Positions 18,387 through 26,987 of a stretch of DNA of 64,000 bases are shown one piece after another. Position 1 is the first letter of the stretch; each line of letters starts with the position of its first letter. Source of the DNA: Pseudomonas turukhanskensis. GTDB taxonomy: Bacteria > Pseudomonadota > Gammaproteobacteria > Pseudomonadales > Pseudomonadaceae. A model generated the notes under the pieces. It was not told the origin of the DNA and made no database searches. It saw only the letters and a list, made by a program, of their open reading frames with translations. The stretch is from contig NZ_BSFN01000001.1 of NCBI RefSeq assembly GCF_027922365.1, forward strand, positions 137,671-201,670, written 5' to 3'. Both the position numbers and the translations under genes were made by a program.

Positions 18387-19682
18387 TCACGGGACATCCA
18401 GCGTTACCGTAAACGGAACTGAAAACTGACTGGGCGCAGGTCGCGCGTCAGTGGTTTGATAGTATTTAAATGTTACATTGACATCAATATCGTCATTATT
18501 TCCAGTCCCAACCTCACCATCAATCCAATTGGCGCCGGTCATGCTAGTGCCACACTCTTTCAAACAGTAATAACCCGAAGCCAAATACGTGCCACCTTCT
18601 TTTGGGTTGTATGGAGCGTAAGCATTCTTAGTCCACTGCAAGGGCGACGAATAGGTCTCAAATTCGACTGGTACGTTGTTAAGCAGTATCTGAATACCGA
18701 TATCGCTATCGGCAGAGGGCATGCCCACACCGTTAACGCTTCCGCCAAGTGGATAGGTCGCATTAAAATAAACCTTAGGCTGAGTCTCGTCTGTTCCATG
18801 GCACGCGAAACGAAACTTTCTCGTAGAGGAACCGCTGTCAATTGCGCCAATTCCAGAGAAGGCCGAACTACTTACCGACGACAGTTGAATTACTGCGGGA
18901 GAGGCCGCCACAAGAGAGGCATTACCCAAAGTTAATACCTCACAGTAGGGCGTCCCTACGGCCGCCAAATAATGTGAATCCGTTCCACCTAGACCGTAGG
19001 TATCAGGAAAATTAATGACATTTATCGAGCTTGACTTCACCCCAGGATCAGTGGAGCTGTAGTATTGCATCGACCCTAGCCCGTCCGGAAACCTTATATT
19101 GTTTGCACCCATACCGTAGCCAGAACCGAATTCACCAGTTTTAATTAACGAAATCGTTACGGGTACATTATTCACCGACGAACCGAAGTTGAAAGCTCCG
19201 GTGGGGCTTACCGTAGCAAGGGGGGTTGACGACCCCAGCAGCACTCCGTCAGGATGGGCCACTCCATTGGAGAAATTAAGTTCCACGCTCACCCCGGCAG
19301 CGGCCGAACTGATTCGGTAACTAGTTGCGGAAGTTTGCTCGGCCCCGCTGGGAGGCACATACACAGCGCTCACCCCCCTTACCCCCTCCAACCCAGCCAA
19401 ACCCGCGCAGCCGCCGCGCATTAAAAGTACAATTCTATCGATCGCCATAAGTGGGTCCCTGCCGGGCCTATGCTCATAACGCGAGTCTTCATACCATTTC
19501 TTATTGGCCAGCATTTTAAACCCTGAGTCTCCGAGTATAAGTGGGAGATTTGGACCTGGCGCCCAGTGGATCGACGCACCTTGCCACATGCATCCGGCAT
19601 TCGCGAAGGTAGAATGCAAAAGCCCTGTTAAAATAATCAGCAGAGCGATTAAGCTCCGAAGTAACCCTAGACCGATACACAT
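18387..19682 (-). CDS. Chaperone-usher pilus tip adhesin, paralogue 1
   Basis: A two-domain fimbrial adhesin of about 431 residues. The start at 19682 was chosen because GAGTGA lies 5 bases upstream; an ATG 7 codons earlier (19703) would overlap the usher stop by 16 bp. The signal peptide is MCIGLGLLRSLIALLIILTG and onwards. The mature N-terminal domain contains CAGLAGLEGVRGV and VYVPPSGAEQ. The C-terminal pilin domain has DIGIQILLNNVPVEF, YYCLKECGT and the terminal FSVPFTVTLDVP. Its layout and six cysteines match paralogue 2, which follows it. It is translationally close to the usher. Confidence 0.83.
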   Translation of the reverse strand: MCIGLGLLRSLIALLIILTGLLHSTFANAGCMWQGASIHWAPGPNLPLILGDSGFKMLANKKWYEDSRYEHRPGRDPLMAIDRIVLLMRGGCAGLAGLEGVRGVSAVYVPPSGAEQTSATSYRISSAAAGVSVELNFSNGVAHPDGVLLGSSTPLATVSPTGAFNFGSSVNNVPVTISLIKTGEFGSGYGMGANNIRFPDGLGSMQYYSSTDPGVKSSSINVINFPDTYGLGGTDSHYLAAVGTPYCEVLTLGNASLVAASPAVIQLSSVSSSAFSGIGAIDSGSSTRKFRFACHGTDETQPKVYFNATYPLGGSVNGVGMPSADSDIGIQILLNNVPVEFETYSSPLQWTKNAYAPYNPKEGGTYLASGYYCLKECGTSMTGANWIDGEVGTGNNDDIDVNVTFKYYQTTDARPAPSQFSVPFTVTLDVP

Positions 19683-19687
19683 GATAT

Positions 19688-22258
19688 TCACTCGAATTTG
19701 CATATGCCAAGTGCGTTATTGATTGCACCAGGGTGATTTTTATTCACGCTTTCACTCTCTACTTTAAGCTCTAATACGCAGTGGTTCTTTTCCAGCTTAA
19801 CTTCCAACTGACTGTTTTCTCCAACACCACGCGCGACAACACCGCCTGCCTGCCCCACATAACCGACCAGATTTTTTGAAGTGGCATCCACCACCTCCGC
19901 TCCGAACGGCAGGGGTGAACCATCTGCAAAAGTTGCACGGATAAACAAGGTGCTTTCTTTTGTTGTTTCAAACTTGATTTTGACGATTGACCCGTCCACG
20001 GGAATGGACTCAGCACTTGTATGTTTGAACTCTAGGTCGGGGGAAAGCCCTTCAGGGTCCAACTCGATGCGGTTACGTGAATAGGGCGTGAGATAAGGCA
20101 CTACGCCATACCCCGAACCGTTCACTTTAGCCCCACTGGCGTTGGTAATTCGGGCACCGCCTCCGTTCTCGGCCTCCACCAGTGCAACCGTGTCACCCAG
20201 CGTTTGGCCAAAGGTCAAGCCGTCAGAATGGGCCAGCACTGAGCCAGCAACCCCCAGTGACGATTGTTGGTAACCATTGCCCCTGCTTGTACCCGCGGTG
20301 ACGTACCCGTTGCTACCCTGATAGCCCCCGCTAACTCCATAGCTCTCCTGACGATTTTGATTATCGAGCGTCTGCGTCGTGGTTACGCCGTAGGTGATTT
20401 GCTGATCCGCACCAGCAATACCGCCCAACTGGAGCTGGCCGACGCTACCGGATTCACTATGTTTCCAGGCAGTGCTGGACAGATAGGTCCTGCCATAATC
20501 GGAAAAAGACAATGGCAGACTAATGTTCAGGCGAAACTCGTCATATTGCTGGTTGTTCTGATTTTTAACGCGACTGGCAGACAAATTGTAACTAAGCGAT
20601 TTAAAATTATTGCCGTAAGAAAGTTGATATTGCGTGTCTGTACCTTCGCGGTTCCAATAGTTTCTGGTCGAGGCTCGCAACGACACATTGCCCAACGCAC
20701 CTGGCAGACGTTGTCGAAGGCTAATATCAAACCGCCCTTTTTGCTTGGCACCATAAAAGTAGTAGAAGTCGGGGTCCTTCCAACTTCTCTTATCTCTTCT
20801 ATTTTCATGGGATAGAAACTCATTGAAAGACCAGTAATCCTGGCTAGAGTAACGATAACTGGAGAGTGTGATATTCGTCTTGGTTGGCGCAATCAGCGTT
20901 GAATACACAAACCTCAAGCTATCGCCGTTTACCGCTCCCGTGGAGTCGGAGCGGCTATTGGAATGGGTATAATCAGCGGAAAGACCGCCTATATACGTAC
21001 TCACTGCGCTACCCAAAGCCACTGCCATGTAGTCTTCGCTTACCAATGCACCGGCAGATGCAGTAAGGTAGTTGTTAACGCCATACTGATAATTGAACTG
21101 ACCGGCAAGCGGTTTGTAATTATTGAAAGAAGGCGACCAAGCCTCACCCACACTCGCGGAATATTTTGATTGACCGGGCCGTAGCAACTGCACCAAGGGT
21201 GAATAGGGCACGCTAAATTTCTTTTCCGAGCCGTCTGCTTCGGTAACCGTCACCTCAAGGTCATTGCCGTAACCAACTGCTTGTAGATTTTTGATTTCAA
21301 AAGGACCGGGCGGAACGGCCCGCTCATAAATCACTACACCATTCTGACGGATTGTTACCTTGGCATTGGAATCGGCTACGCCGGATACCACAGGTGCATA
21401 GTTGCGCAGCGAGGATGGCAGCATCCGGGGGTCGGTTGCTAGGAAAGCCCCTTGTAGACCGTAGGAGTTCAGCAGTTGCCCATCAGTAAAACTCTGGCCA
21501 AGCGTGAGCGTGCTTTTTATCGGTTCAATATCGGTTTGTGCATAGGTGCGCTGCGCCTGGAAGGTATTTCCGTGTTTACTGGAGGTTACGGAAGAGATGT
21601 TCCGTAGTCGCCAGCCCAGCGTATTAAATCCGCTTTCAAAGTGCCCAAAGCCCTGAGTGCTGTTTACACCTGAGCTCTTTGAATTGAACACATCAAGCGT
21701 GTAGTTGAGGCGCGCGGCCGTGATACCTCGCTCCCACTGCTCCGGATCAATATAGTCGGCTGGCAACTCTTTCAGATAAGCCTGTGGAATTGTCAAATCG
21801 AGGCGCTGTTCGGAAAAATCGAATGCTGCTGAAGCGCTTGGAACGACTTCTGCAATAGGTTTGCACGTCGTCTTGCTCTCCGAATCCTGAAGCCACCGAA
21901 CCATATCCTCGGGCAACTTGTCAAGTGCAACACCTGCGGACTTGATATCTATAGGTGTAAAACAAGCAACGGCCGACTTTTTGCCGGCCACAGGCTTAAA
22001 ATATACATCCAACATTTTTCTAGGGTTACCGTTCAAAAAAAGCTGAACGCTCATAGTTCCGGCTGGAACCGGATTTCCCTCTGAAAATCGAGACAAGTCT
22101 GCACTTTCTTTATCGCTTGGCGTACCCCACAGCATTCTGTTATCAAACTCAAGGTAGGCAGTTCTTTCGTCCCCATAAGCTACGGACGTCAATACCGTTA
22201 CCAAAAACTGAGCAGCCGCACCCGCCGCAGCCCTTAACAATTGGCGTCTCGATTTCAT
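19688..22258 (-). CDS. Outer-membrane fimbrial usher (PapC/FimD family)
   Basis: An 856-residue usher that receives chaperone-subunit complexes and secretes the pilus. A signal peptide is followed by an N-terminal chaperone-binding domain (YLEFDNRMLWG, VDVYF-type strand MLDVYFKPV). The 24-strand barrel carries the usher signature GQSFTDGQLLNSYGLQGAFLATDPRMLP and the plug-domain stretch TIRQNGVVIYERAVPPGPFEI. Two C-terminal domains end with paired cysteines (CVLEL and GICKFE). The length is normal. It lies 27 bp after the chaperone. One sampled line (20521) is 43% G+C, far below the flanking genes. Confidence 0.95.
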   Translation of the reverse strand: MKSRRQLLRAAAGAAAQFLVTVLTSVAYGDERTAYLEFDNRMLWGTPSDKESADLSRFSEGNPVPAGTMSVQLFLNGNPRKMLDVYFKPVAGKKSAVACFTPIDIKSAGVALDKLPEDMVRWLQDSESKTTCKPIAEVVPSASAAFDFSEQRLDLTIPQAYLKELPADYIDPEQWERGITAARLNYTLDVFNSKSSGVNSTQGFGHFESGFNTLGWRLRNISSVTSSKHGNTFQAQRTYAQTDIEPIKSTLTLGQSFTDGQLLNSYGLQGAFLATDPRMLPSSLRNYAPVVSGVADSNAKVTIRQNGVVIYERAVPPGPFEIKNLQAVGYGNDLEVTVTEADGSEKKFSVPYSPLVQLLRPGQSKYSASVGEAWSPSFNNYKPLAGQFNYQYGVNNYLTASAGALVSEDYMAVALGSAVSTYIGGLSADYTHSNSRSDSTGAVNGDSLRFVYSTLIAPTKTNITLSSYRYSSQDYWSFNEFLSHENRRDKRSWKDPDFYYFYGAKQKGRFDISLRQRLPGALGNVSLRASTRNYWNREGTDTQYQLSYGNNFKSLSYNLSASRVKNQNNQQYDEFRLNISLPLSFSDYGRTYLSSTAWKHSESGSVGQLQLGGIAGADQQITYGVTTTQTLDNQNRQESYGVSGGYQGSNGYVTAGTSRGNGYQQSSLGVAGSVLAHSDGLTFGQTLGDTVALVEAENGGGARITNASGAKVNGSGYGVVPYLTPYSRNRIELDPEGLSPDLEFKHTSAESIPVDGSIVKIKFETTKESTLFIRATFADGSPLPFGAEVVDATSKNLVGYVGQAGGVVARGVGENSQLEVKLEKNHCVLELKVESESVNKNHPGAINNALGICKFE

Positions 22259-22285
22259 GGTTATTGAGCCAGAGGGTTGTTTTAT

Positions 22286-23035
22286 CTAAAATTGATCGGC
22301 GCTTTGCTCCTGGGCTGTAGCACCGCCATAGTCATTAATGGTCCTGTATATTATTTTCGGCTTTTGTAATGCTGAACTTTGCGCCTTTAGCTCCAAAAGT
22401 GTTGTAGAAAATGGCGCGAACATCTGCGGGTCACTTTTGCCACCAGCCGCATCTTCACCCACTTTAAGGCTCACCATGCTCACATAATAGGCAGTGGGAT
22501 TTTCGACTTGCACATAACCCGGCTTGTACTTGAACCTTAGTTTCCCAGATGCCTCAGCAGAGGTTCCCGCAAGGCCTTCCGGCCGATAAAACAATTTGAT
22601 TCGAGTTCTATAGCGAAACTGAAGGTGATTTTCTTCCGCCTCTTTTCCGGTCGGTTTTGGAGGAATTTCCAACACATTTAGCCAGTACACAGACTCTCTA
22701 TCTGTCGGAAGAGGCATAGTATTCAGGTACTGAATCCTGGTGACCTGCCCTTTCTTGGCATCCATTCTGAATATCGGTGTGAGAACGACAAATGGAACCT
22801 TGATCGTCTCCGGGCTGGCTTGGCGATCACCGTCGTCAATCCACACCTGGACCAACTTTGGCGTTAAGCCTTCATTAGTTAGCCTTACTGAAACTTCAGA
22901 CTTCTTACTTGGATAAATCACCCTGGTAGTATCGATAACTACCGAAGCTGATGCCTGCCCCCATAGCGACATGGCAAAAATAGCTGCAACCCACAGAAAA
23001 CTGCCTCTTGCCCTAAACAATGAGACACTCAACAT
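22286..23035 (-). CDS. Periplasmic pilus chaperone (PapD/FimC family)
   Basis: A two-domain immunoglobulin-like periplasmic chaperone, 249 residues from ATG 23035; a TTG nine codons earlier is less likely. After the signal peptide the mature protein begins VVIDTTRVIYPSKKSEVSV with the conserved subunit-anchoring Arg, and RIKLFYRP carries the matching Lys. FRMDAKKGQVTRI and YWLNVLEIPP are the G1/F1-strand and family signatures. It folds pilins by donor-strand complementation and hands them to the usher. It lies 29 bp after the minor pilin stop. Confidence 0.94.
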   Translation of the reverse strand: MLSVSLFRARGSFLWVAAIFAMSLWGQASASVVIDTTRVIYPSKKSEVSVRLTNEGLTPKLVQVWIDDGDRQASPETIKVPFVVLTPIFRMDAKKGQVTRIQYLNTMPLPTDRESVYWLNVLEIPPKPTGKEAEENHLQFRYRTRIKLFYRPEGLAGTSAEASGKLRFKYKPGYVQVENPTAYYVSMVSLKVGEDAAGGKSDPQMFAPFSTTLLELKAQSSALQKPKIIYRTINDYGGATAQEQSADQF

Positions 23036-23064
23036 AATAAATACCTGATCTACTCGGCGCAAAG

Positions 23065-23589
23065 TTAAAGCGACTCAACTATAAAAGTTAGCGTACTTTT
23101 AACCTTTCCAGCACTAGCTGCACCGATTGAGTAATATTGGACGAAAAAATCAAAATCAGCGTCACCCTCGCTAATACCTACGGATGGGGCGCTCGTACCT
23201 TGAGAGCCGTGTGCTGCGGAAAGATCCACTGACTCACTTTTTGAGTTTAGGATCTCCAACTCAACGTTCTCGGCTACTTCGCTGTCAGTCGCTGTATTGT
23301 TTAGCCGACCATTAGAATTTACAGTGGTTTGGTCGTTATGAAAGTAGACCGTTGCCGTGGTTGCACACCCTTGCACTGATATTCTAAACGCAGTTTTCCC
23401 CGCTACAGAATTTGGGGATGCGAGCTCGCCAAGGCCCTTTGAAGGGATAGTCACCGGCCTTCCATTCCCTGAGATAACTTTACAGGTCGATCCTGTTACC
23501 GTGCCTTCAACGGTGAAGTTAGCTTGATTTTCTGCGTGAACGTAGCCATTTAACAGTAAACACGCACCCAACACTGAAAGACACCGCAT
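23065..23589 (-). CDS. Minor fimbrial subunit
   Basis: A 174-residue type 1-like pilin. The start at 23589 (MRCLSVLGACLLL) has GGAG five bases upstream; an ATG 6 codons earlier lacks a site and lies in the hairpin region. The signal peptide ends at VHAEN. The pilin domain has the disulfide pair STCKVI and VQGCAT, and ends with the pattern VKSTLTFIVESL. About the size of the major subunit but divergent in sequence, it is probably an adaptor or minor shaft subunit. A strong 12-bp hairpin lies between it and the major subunit gene. Confidence 0.87.
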   Translation of the reverse strand: MRCLSVLGACLLLNGYVHAENQANFTVEGTVTGSTCKVISGNGRPVTIPSKGLGELASPNSVAGKTAFRISVQGCATTATVYFHNDQTTVNSNGRLNNTATDSEVAENVELEILNSKSESVDLSAAHGSQGTSAPSVGISEGDADFDFFVQYYSIGAASAGKVKSTLTFIVESL

Positions 23590-23607
23590 ATAGGCTCCGA
23601 AATACAT

Positions 23608-23637
23608 GCAGGGCGCCTACTGTCATAGGCGCCCTGC
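23608..23637 (-). other. Strong intercistronic hairpin after the major pilin gene
   Basis: A perfect 12-bp stem (23608-23619 with 23626-23637), loop of 6, in the 56-bp gap between the two pilin genes. No U-tract follows, so it is more likely a processing or partial-attenuation site, or a 3' stabiliser, than a full terminator. Confidence 0.7.
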
Positions 23638-23645
23638 TAGCACTA

Positions 23646-24248
23646 TTATTCGTAGTGAATTTCGTAACCTACGCTGGAACTTACTTTACCGATACCTGCC
23701 CCTGTAGCACCAGTTGCGTAATATTGAACGCCATACATCATTGTTGCTGCGCCGTTTTCGATCTTCGTGCTCGCCGCGGTACCTTGCAGGTCGACATCCT
23801 GCGAAAGATCCATTGCAACGTTGTCGGTACCAAGGATTTGCAGATTTACGTTGGTTGCGGCATCTGCAATGGTGTCGTCAATATCAAGACGGCCAGCGGG
23901 ATTGATGAAGTCAGTTCCTGTCGCGGCATTGAAGTACACTTTCGCAAAGCCCTGCAGGGCCGGATCCGTAGTTGCGGTCGGGTCCGGATTGGCCACCGCC
24001 AAGATGCAGTCTGTAAGTTCGAATTTGATCGGTGTACGCCCTGCTACCGCCCCCTCGGTCTTCAGCAGGCTCTGCGATATAGTAGGCAGAGTAACGAGCG
24101 CATCATTTGTCTGACCATTGACTGTGACATCGCAGGTTGTAGCGGTGATCGCGCCTTCAAATTCGATAGTCCCGCTATCCGCCATCGCCGTTTGCGCTGT
24201 AGCAGCCATTGCCATAATAGAGCTGATTGCTAAAAGTTTGTGTTTCAT
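23646..24248 (-). CDS. Major fimbrial subunit (type 1-like pilin)
   Basis: A 200-residue pilin, first gene of the operon. The signal peptide is MKHKLLAISSIMAMAATAQTAMA. The mature N-terminal donor strand is SGTIEFEGAI. The disulfide pair is ATTCDVTV and LTDCIL. The C-terminal beta-zipper part is VSSSVGYEIHYE, with the penultimate tyrosine and glycine expected of chaperone-bound pilins. First position, a GGGGTTAGCTC site and the downstream hairpin fit a highly expressed shaft subunit. A helix-like insertion with PDPTATTDPAL near residue 88 is unusual but not disruptive. Confidence 0.92.
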   Translation of the reverse strand: MKHKLLAISSIMAMAATAQTAMADSGTIEFEGAITATTCDVTVNGQTNDALVTLPTISQSLLKTEGAVAGRTPIKFELTDCILAVANPDPTATTDPALQGFAKVYFNAATGTDFINPAGRLDIDDTIADAATNVNLQILGTDNVAMDLSQDVDLQGTAASTKIENGAATMMYGVQYYATGATGAGIGKVSSSVGYEIHYE

Positions 24249-24278
24249 GAGCTAACCCCAATTTGATTTCAAAATTTA

Positions 24279-24319
24279 AAGTTCGGTTACCACGCTCACG
24301 AGTATATTCATCCGAACTT
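24279..24319. promoter_or_regulatory. Candidate pilus operon promoter with flanking inverted repeat
   Basis: In the 418-bp gap (24249-24666) upstream of the pilin gene, the minus strand carries TATACT (24301-24306), a five-of-six -10 box with no good -35 at the proper distance. It is flanked by an 8-bp inverted repeat AAGTTCGG (24279-24286) and CCGAACTT (24312-24319). This could be a regulator site. The rest of the gap is AT-rich, without a recognisable gene, up to the mtgA promoter. Confidence 0.35.
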
Positions 24320-24630
24320 CTAAAACAGCAGACCTAATCCCTTAGAACTGCTGGAAATTTCCGAAGGTTGCCAAGCCACTTCTTCAGTCTCACCGCGCAC
24401 GCCACCACCGCATTGAAAATCATATATATTTCAACAACATCTACGATCACTCATTCCAGATTTCAATTTCACCCAAAATACAGCCGGGCGTACTGCGTGG
24501 GGTCTAGCGAACACAATCAAAAACCGGCACACCCTGAACTTATAAACCGCAGCAACCGCTGCCTCACGGCCTGCAGGCGGCGCTCTATCAACGTTGCAAT
24601 CCTCACTCTTATTCTCCAGCGCTGGCTGGC

Positions 24631-24636
24631 TATAAT
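24631..24636 (+). promoter_or_regulatory. mtgA promoter -10 box
   Basis: A consensus TATAAT 30 bp before the mtgA start. The -35 region (TTATTC with a 16-base spacer) is poor. Confidence 0.5.
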
Positions 24637-24666
24637 GGCGCCTTACCCTGCCAGGCCCAGCCGCGC

Positions 24667-25380
24667 ATGCTCCGCACACTGATTCGTCGTCTTTTGAAAT
24701 GTCTGCTCTGGTTCGCTGCCACGTCAGTGTTGCTGGTGCTGATTTTTCGCTGGGTGCCGCCGCCAGGCACGGCTCTGATGATCGAACGCAAGGTCGAGTC
24801 CTGGGTTGATGGAAAACCGATAGATCTGCAGCGCACCTGGCGTCCCTGGAGTGAGCTGCCGGATGACCTGAAGATCGCGGTGATCGCCGGTGAAGACCAG
24901 AAATTTGCTGAGCACTGGGGCTTTGATGTTGATGCCATTCAGGCGGCGCTTGACCATAACGAGCGCGGCGGCTCGCTACGCGGCGCCAGCACCATCAGTC
25001 AGCAGGTAGCGAAGAACCTGTTTCTTTGGCCCGGTCGCAGCTGGGTGCGAAAGGGCCTGGAGGTCTGGTTTACCGGGTTGTTGGAGCTGCTCTGGCCCAA
25101 GCAACGCATTCTCGAGGTGTATCTCAACAGCGTGGAATGGGGCGAGGGCGTGTTTGGCGCCGAGGCCGCGGCACGCAAACACTTTGGTACCGGGGCGCCC
25201 TACTTGTCCGGGCGCCAGTCGAGCCTGCTCGCTGCCGTACTGCCTAACCCGCTCAAATGGAGTCCCAGTCGTCCAACGGCCTATGTAAATCGCCGGGCCA
25301 ACTGGATCCATCAACAGATGCGGCAATTGGGTGGCAGCGACTACATCGTGCAGATGCAAAAGAACCGTCGGGTCTGGTAA
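24667..25380 (+). CDS. mtgA: Monofunctional peptidoglycan glycosyltransferase MtgA
   Basis: A GT51 transglycosylase polymerising lipid II glycan strands at the periplasmic face. The 237 residues have an N-terminal membrane anchor (about residues 10-30). The catalytic glutamate is in AGEDQKFAEHWGFD. Donor-site motifs are RGASTISQQVAKNLFLWPGRSWVRKGLE and EVYLNSVEWGEGVFGAE (family landmarks), and a basic tail ends the protein. No transpeptidase domain is present, which defines the monofunctional class. It converges with the next hypothetical gene. Confidence 0.95.
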   Translation: MLRTLIRRLLKCLLWFAATSVLLVLIFRWVPPPGTALMIERKVESWVDGKPIDLQRTWRPWSELPDDLKIAVIAGEDQKFAEHWGFDVDAIQAALDHNERGGSLRGASTISQQVAKNLFLWPGRSWVRKGLEVWFTGLLELLWPKQRILEVYLNSVEWGEGVFGAEAAARKHFGTGAPYLSGRQSSLLAAVLPNPLKWSPSRPTAYVNRRANWIHQQMRQLGGSDYIVQMQKNRRVW

Positions 25381-25389
25381 CGCTGCGCT

Positions 25390-25998
25390 TTATTGGGTGA
25401 GGGTGCTTTTGGGCACCACATGCAGCAGTCGCACGTGATCATTTTCAATCTGGGCTGTCAGGCCCTGCATCGGATAAACCCAGCCCTCGCCTTCATTCAA
25501 CTGCAGTCGTAGACGAGGCGGCCCAAAGCTCGCGGTTATTTGCTCAGCAGCGGTCGGCTGCTCGGGACGTAAAGCGAGCGTTGCCAAAGCGTGCTGCCCC
25601 ATTTCTCCTAACATGGCCGAGCTCAACGGTTGCTCCGGATCAGTCGGCTTCAGGCCGGTAGCGGCCATCAGGCTGGTGCGCTCATGCGGGCTCAGCACCA
25701 GGATCGCTTCGAGCTTCCAGCGCTGACCGGAGGCTTCAAGTTCGCTACGGAATACCAGCTGAGGCCCATCCAGCCGCGGCTTGAGCCATAGCTCACCGCC
25801 CTCAATGGCATTCAACTGCTCTAGCGACAGCTTGCCGTCGGCCATCGGCGCAAGTATCCGCTGTTGCCACTGCACCATCCCTGGCAACGGTTCAACGCTG
25901 CCGGTGCTGCGCATCAACCAGCCACCCCACGCGAAGAAGGCGATGGCGATCACCACAAACAGCAGCCAGTGCTGCATACGCAGGGGTGGCATGGACAT
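25390..25998 (-). CDS. Conserved hypothetical single-pass membrane protein
   Basis: A 202-residue protein with one N-terminal membrane segment (QHWLLFVVIAIAFFAWGGWL) and a periplasmic-looking domain. ATG follows GGAGACTCACT. It lies between mtgA and rpoH, as a gene of unknown function does in other Pseudomonas (from memory). No motif suggests an activity. It is 88 bp downstream of rpoH, behind the rpoH terminator, so it is probably transcribed separately. Confidence 0.75.
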   Translation of the reverse strand: MSMPPLRMQHWLLFVVIAIAFFAWGGWLMRSTGSVEPLPGMVQWQQRILAPMADGKLSLEQLNAIEGGELWLKPRLDGPQLVFRSELEASGQRWKLEAILVLSPHERTSLMAATGLKPTDPEQPLSSAMLGEMGQHALATLALRPEQPTAAEQITASFGPPRLRLQLNEGEGWVYPMQGLTAQIENDHVRLLHVVPKSTLTQ

Positions 25999-26040
25999 AG
26001 TGAGTCTCCGGCAGCAGAAAATCAGAAAATCAGGCGGACA

Positions 26041-26066
26041 GAAAAAAGCCGCACCTGAGTGCGGCT
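26041..26066 (-). terminator. rpoH intrinsic terminator
   Basis: On the minus strand, an 8-bp stem AGCCGCAC / GTGCGGCT (26066-26047) with a 4-base loop followed by a run of T, 20 bp after the rpoH stop. Confidence 0.88.
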
Positions 26067-26086
26067 CTTTGAACGTGCGCGAGGGC

Positions 26087-26941
26087 TTAGGCGGCTATGG
26101 AGCCTTTAAGCTTGCTCATCGCATTTTTCTCCAGCTGGCGAATTCGCTCAGCCGAGACGTTGTACTTGGCAGCGAGCTCATGCAACGTCGCTTTTTCCTC
26201 AGCCAGCCAACGCTGGTAGAGAATGTCGCGGCTGCGTTCGTCGAGGCCTTCCAGCGCTTCGTGCAGGTTCGCCGTAGCGCTATCACTCCAGTCGGAGTCC
26301 TCCAACTGCCGCGCCGGGTCGTAACGGTGGTCTTCAAGGTAATTGGCGGGCGACTGAAAGGCACTTTCATCATCTGCTTCTGCAGCAGGGTCGAAGGCCA
26401 TGTCGTGACCAGTCAAACGGCTTTCCATCTCACGCACTTCGCGCGGTTCGACGCCCAGGCTCTCCGCTACGGCATGCACTTCATCGTTGTTCAGCCAGGC
26501 CAGACGCTTTTTCTGGCTGCGCAGATTGAAGAACAGTTTGCGCTGCGCCTTGGTGGTAGCCACTTTGACGATGCGCCAGTTGCGCAGGATGAACTCGTGA
26601 ATTTCAGCTTTGATCCAGTGCACGGCGAACGACACCAGACGCACACCCATTTCCGGGTTAAAGCGTTTGACGGCTTTCATCAGGCCGACGTTGCCTTCCT
26701 GAATCAGGTCGGCCTGGGCGAGGCCATAACCGGAATAACTTCTAGCGATATGGACAACAAAACGCAGGTGCGCGAGCACCATTTGCCGGGCGGCTTCAAG
26801 ATCTTGATGGTAGAAAAGACTTTCGCCCAGTTCGCGCTCCTGCTCAACGCTCAGCAGCGGAATGCTGTTGACCGCATGCACGTAGGCCTCCAGGTTTGCA
26901 CCCGGGACTAAGGCATGGACAGGTTGCAAAGAATTGCTCAT
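26087..26941 (-). CDS. rpoH: Heat-shock sigma factor RpoH (sigma-32)
   Basis: Sigma-32, 284 residues, starting at ATG 26941 behind GGAGGATTCGC; an earlier in-frame ATG is not preferred. Region 2 ([20 protein letters not shown]) is intact. The RpoH box is [15 protein letters not shown], which is known to mediate DnaK/FtsH-linked control. The region 4 helix-turn-helix is [23 protein letters not shown]. An AlgU-type promoter lies just upstream (26988-27014). It follows ftsY-ftsE-ftsX on the same strand, as in most Gammaproteobacteria. Confidence 0.97.
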   Translation of the reverse strand: MSNSLQPVHALVPGANLEAYVHAVNSIPLLSVEQERELGESLFYHQDLEAARQMVLAHLRFVVHIARSYSGYGLAQADLIQEGNVGLMKAVKRFNPEMGVRLVSFAVHWIKAEIHEFILRNWRIVKVATTKAQRKLFFNLRSQKKRLAWLNNDEVHAVAESLGVEPREVREMESRLTGHDMAFDPAAEADDESAFQSPANYLEDHRYDPARQLEDSDWSDSATANLHEALEGLDERSRDILYQRWLAEEKATLHELAAKYNVSAERIRQLEKNAMSKLKGSIAA

Positions 26942-26987
26942 GCGAATCCTCCGACTCACGAAACTCGTGCCTCTTGAGCACTGCCAA

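Noticed and set aside
24279..24319. Invertible fim-type switch at the pilus promoter
   Set aside because: The inverted repeats are only 8 bp and 25 bp apart and no recombinase gene is near.
16926..24666. Direct repeats or att-like ends around the pilus operon
   Set aside because: I looked for matching sequences at both borders and found none convincing; no tRNA or integrase lies nearby.
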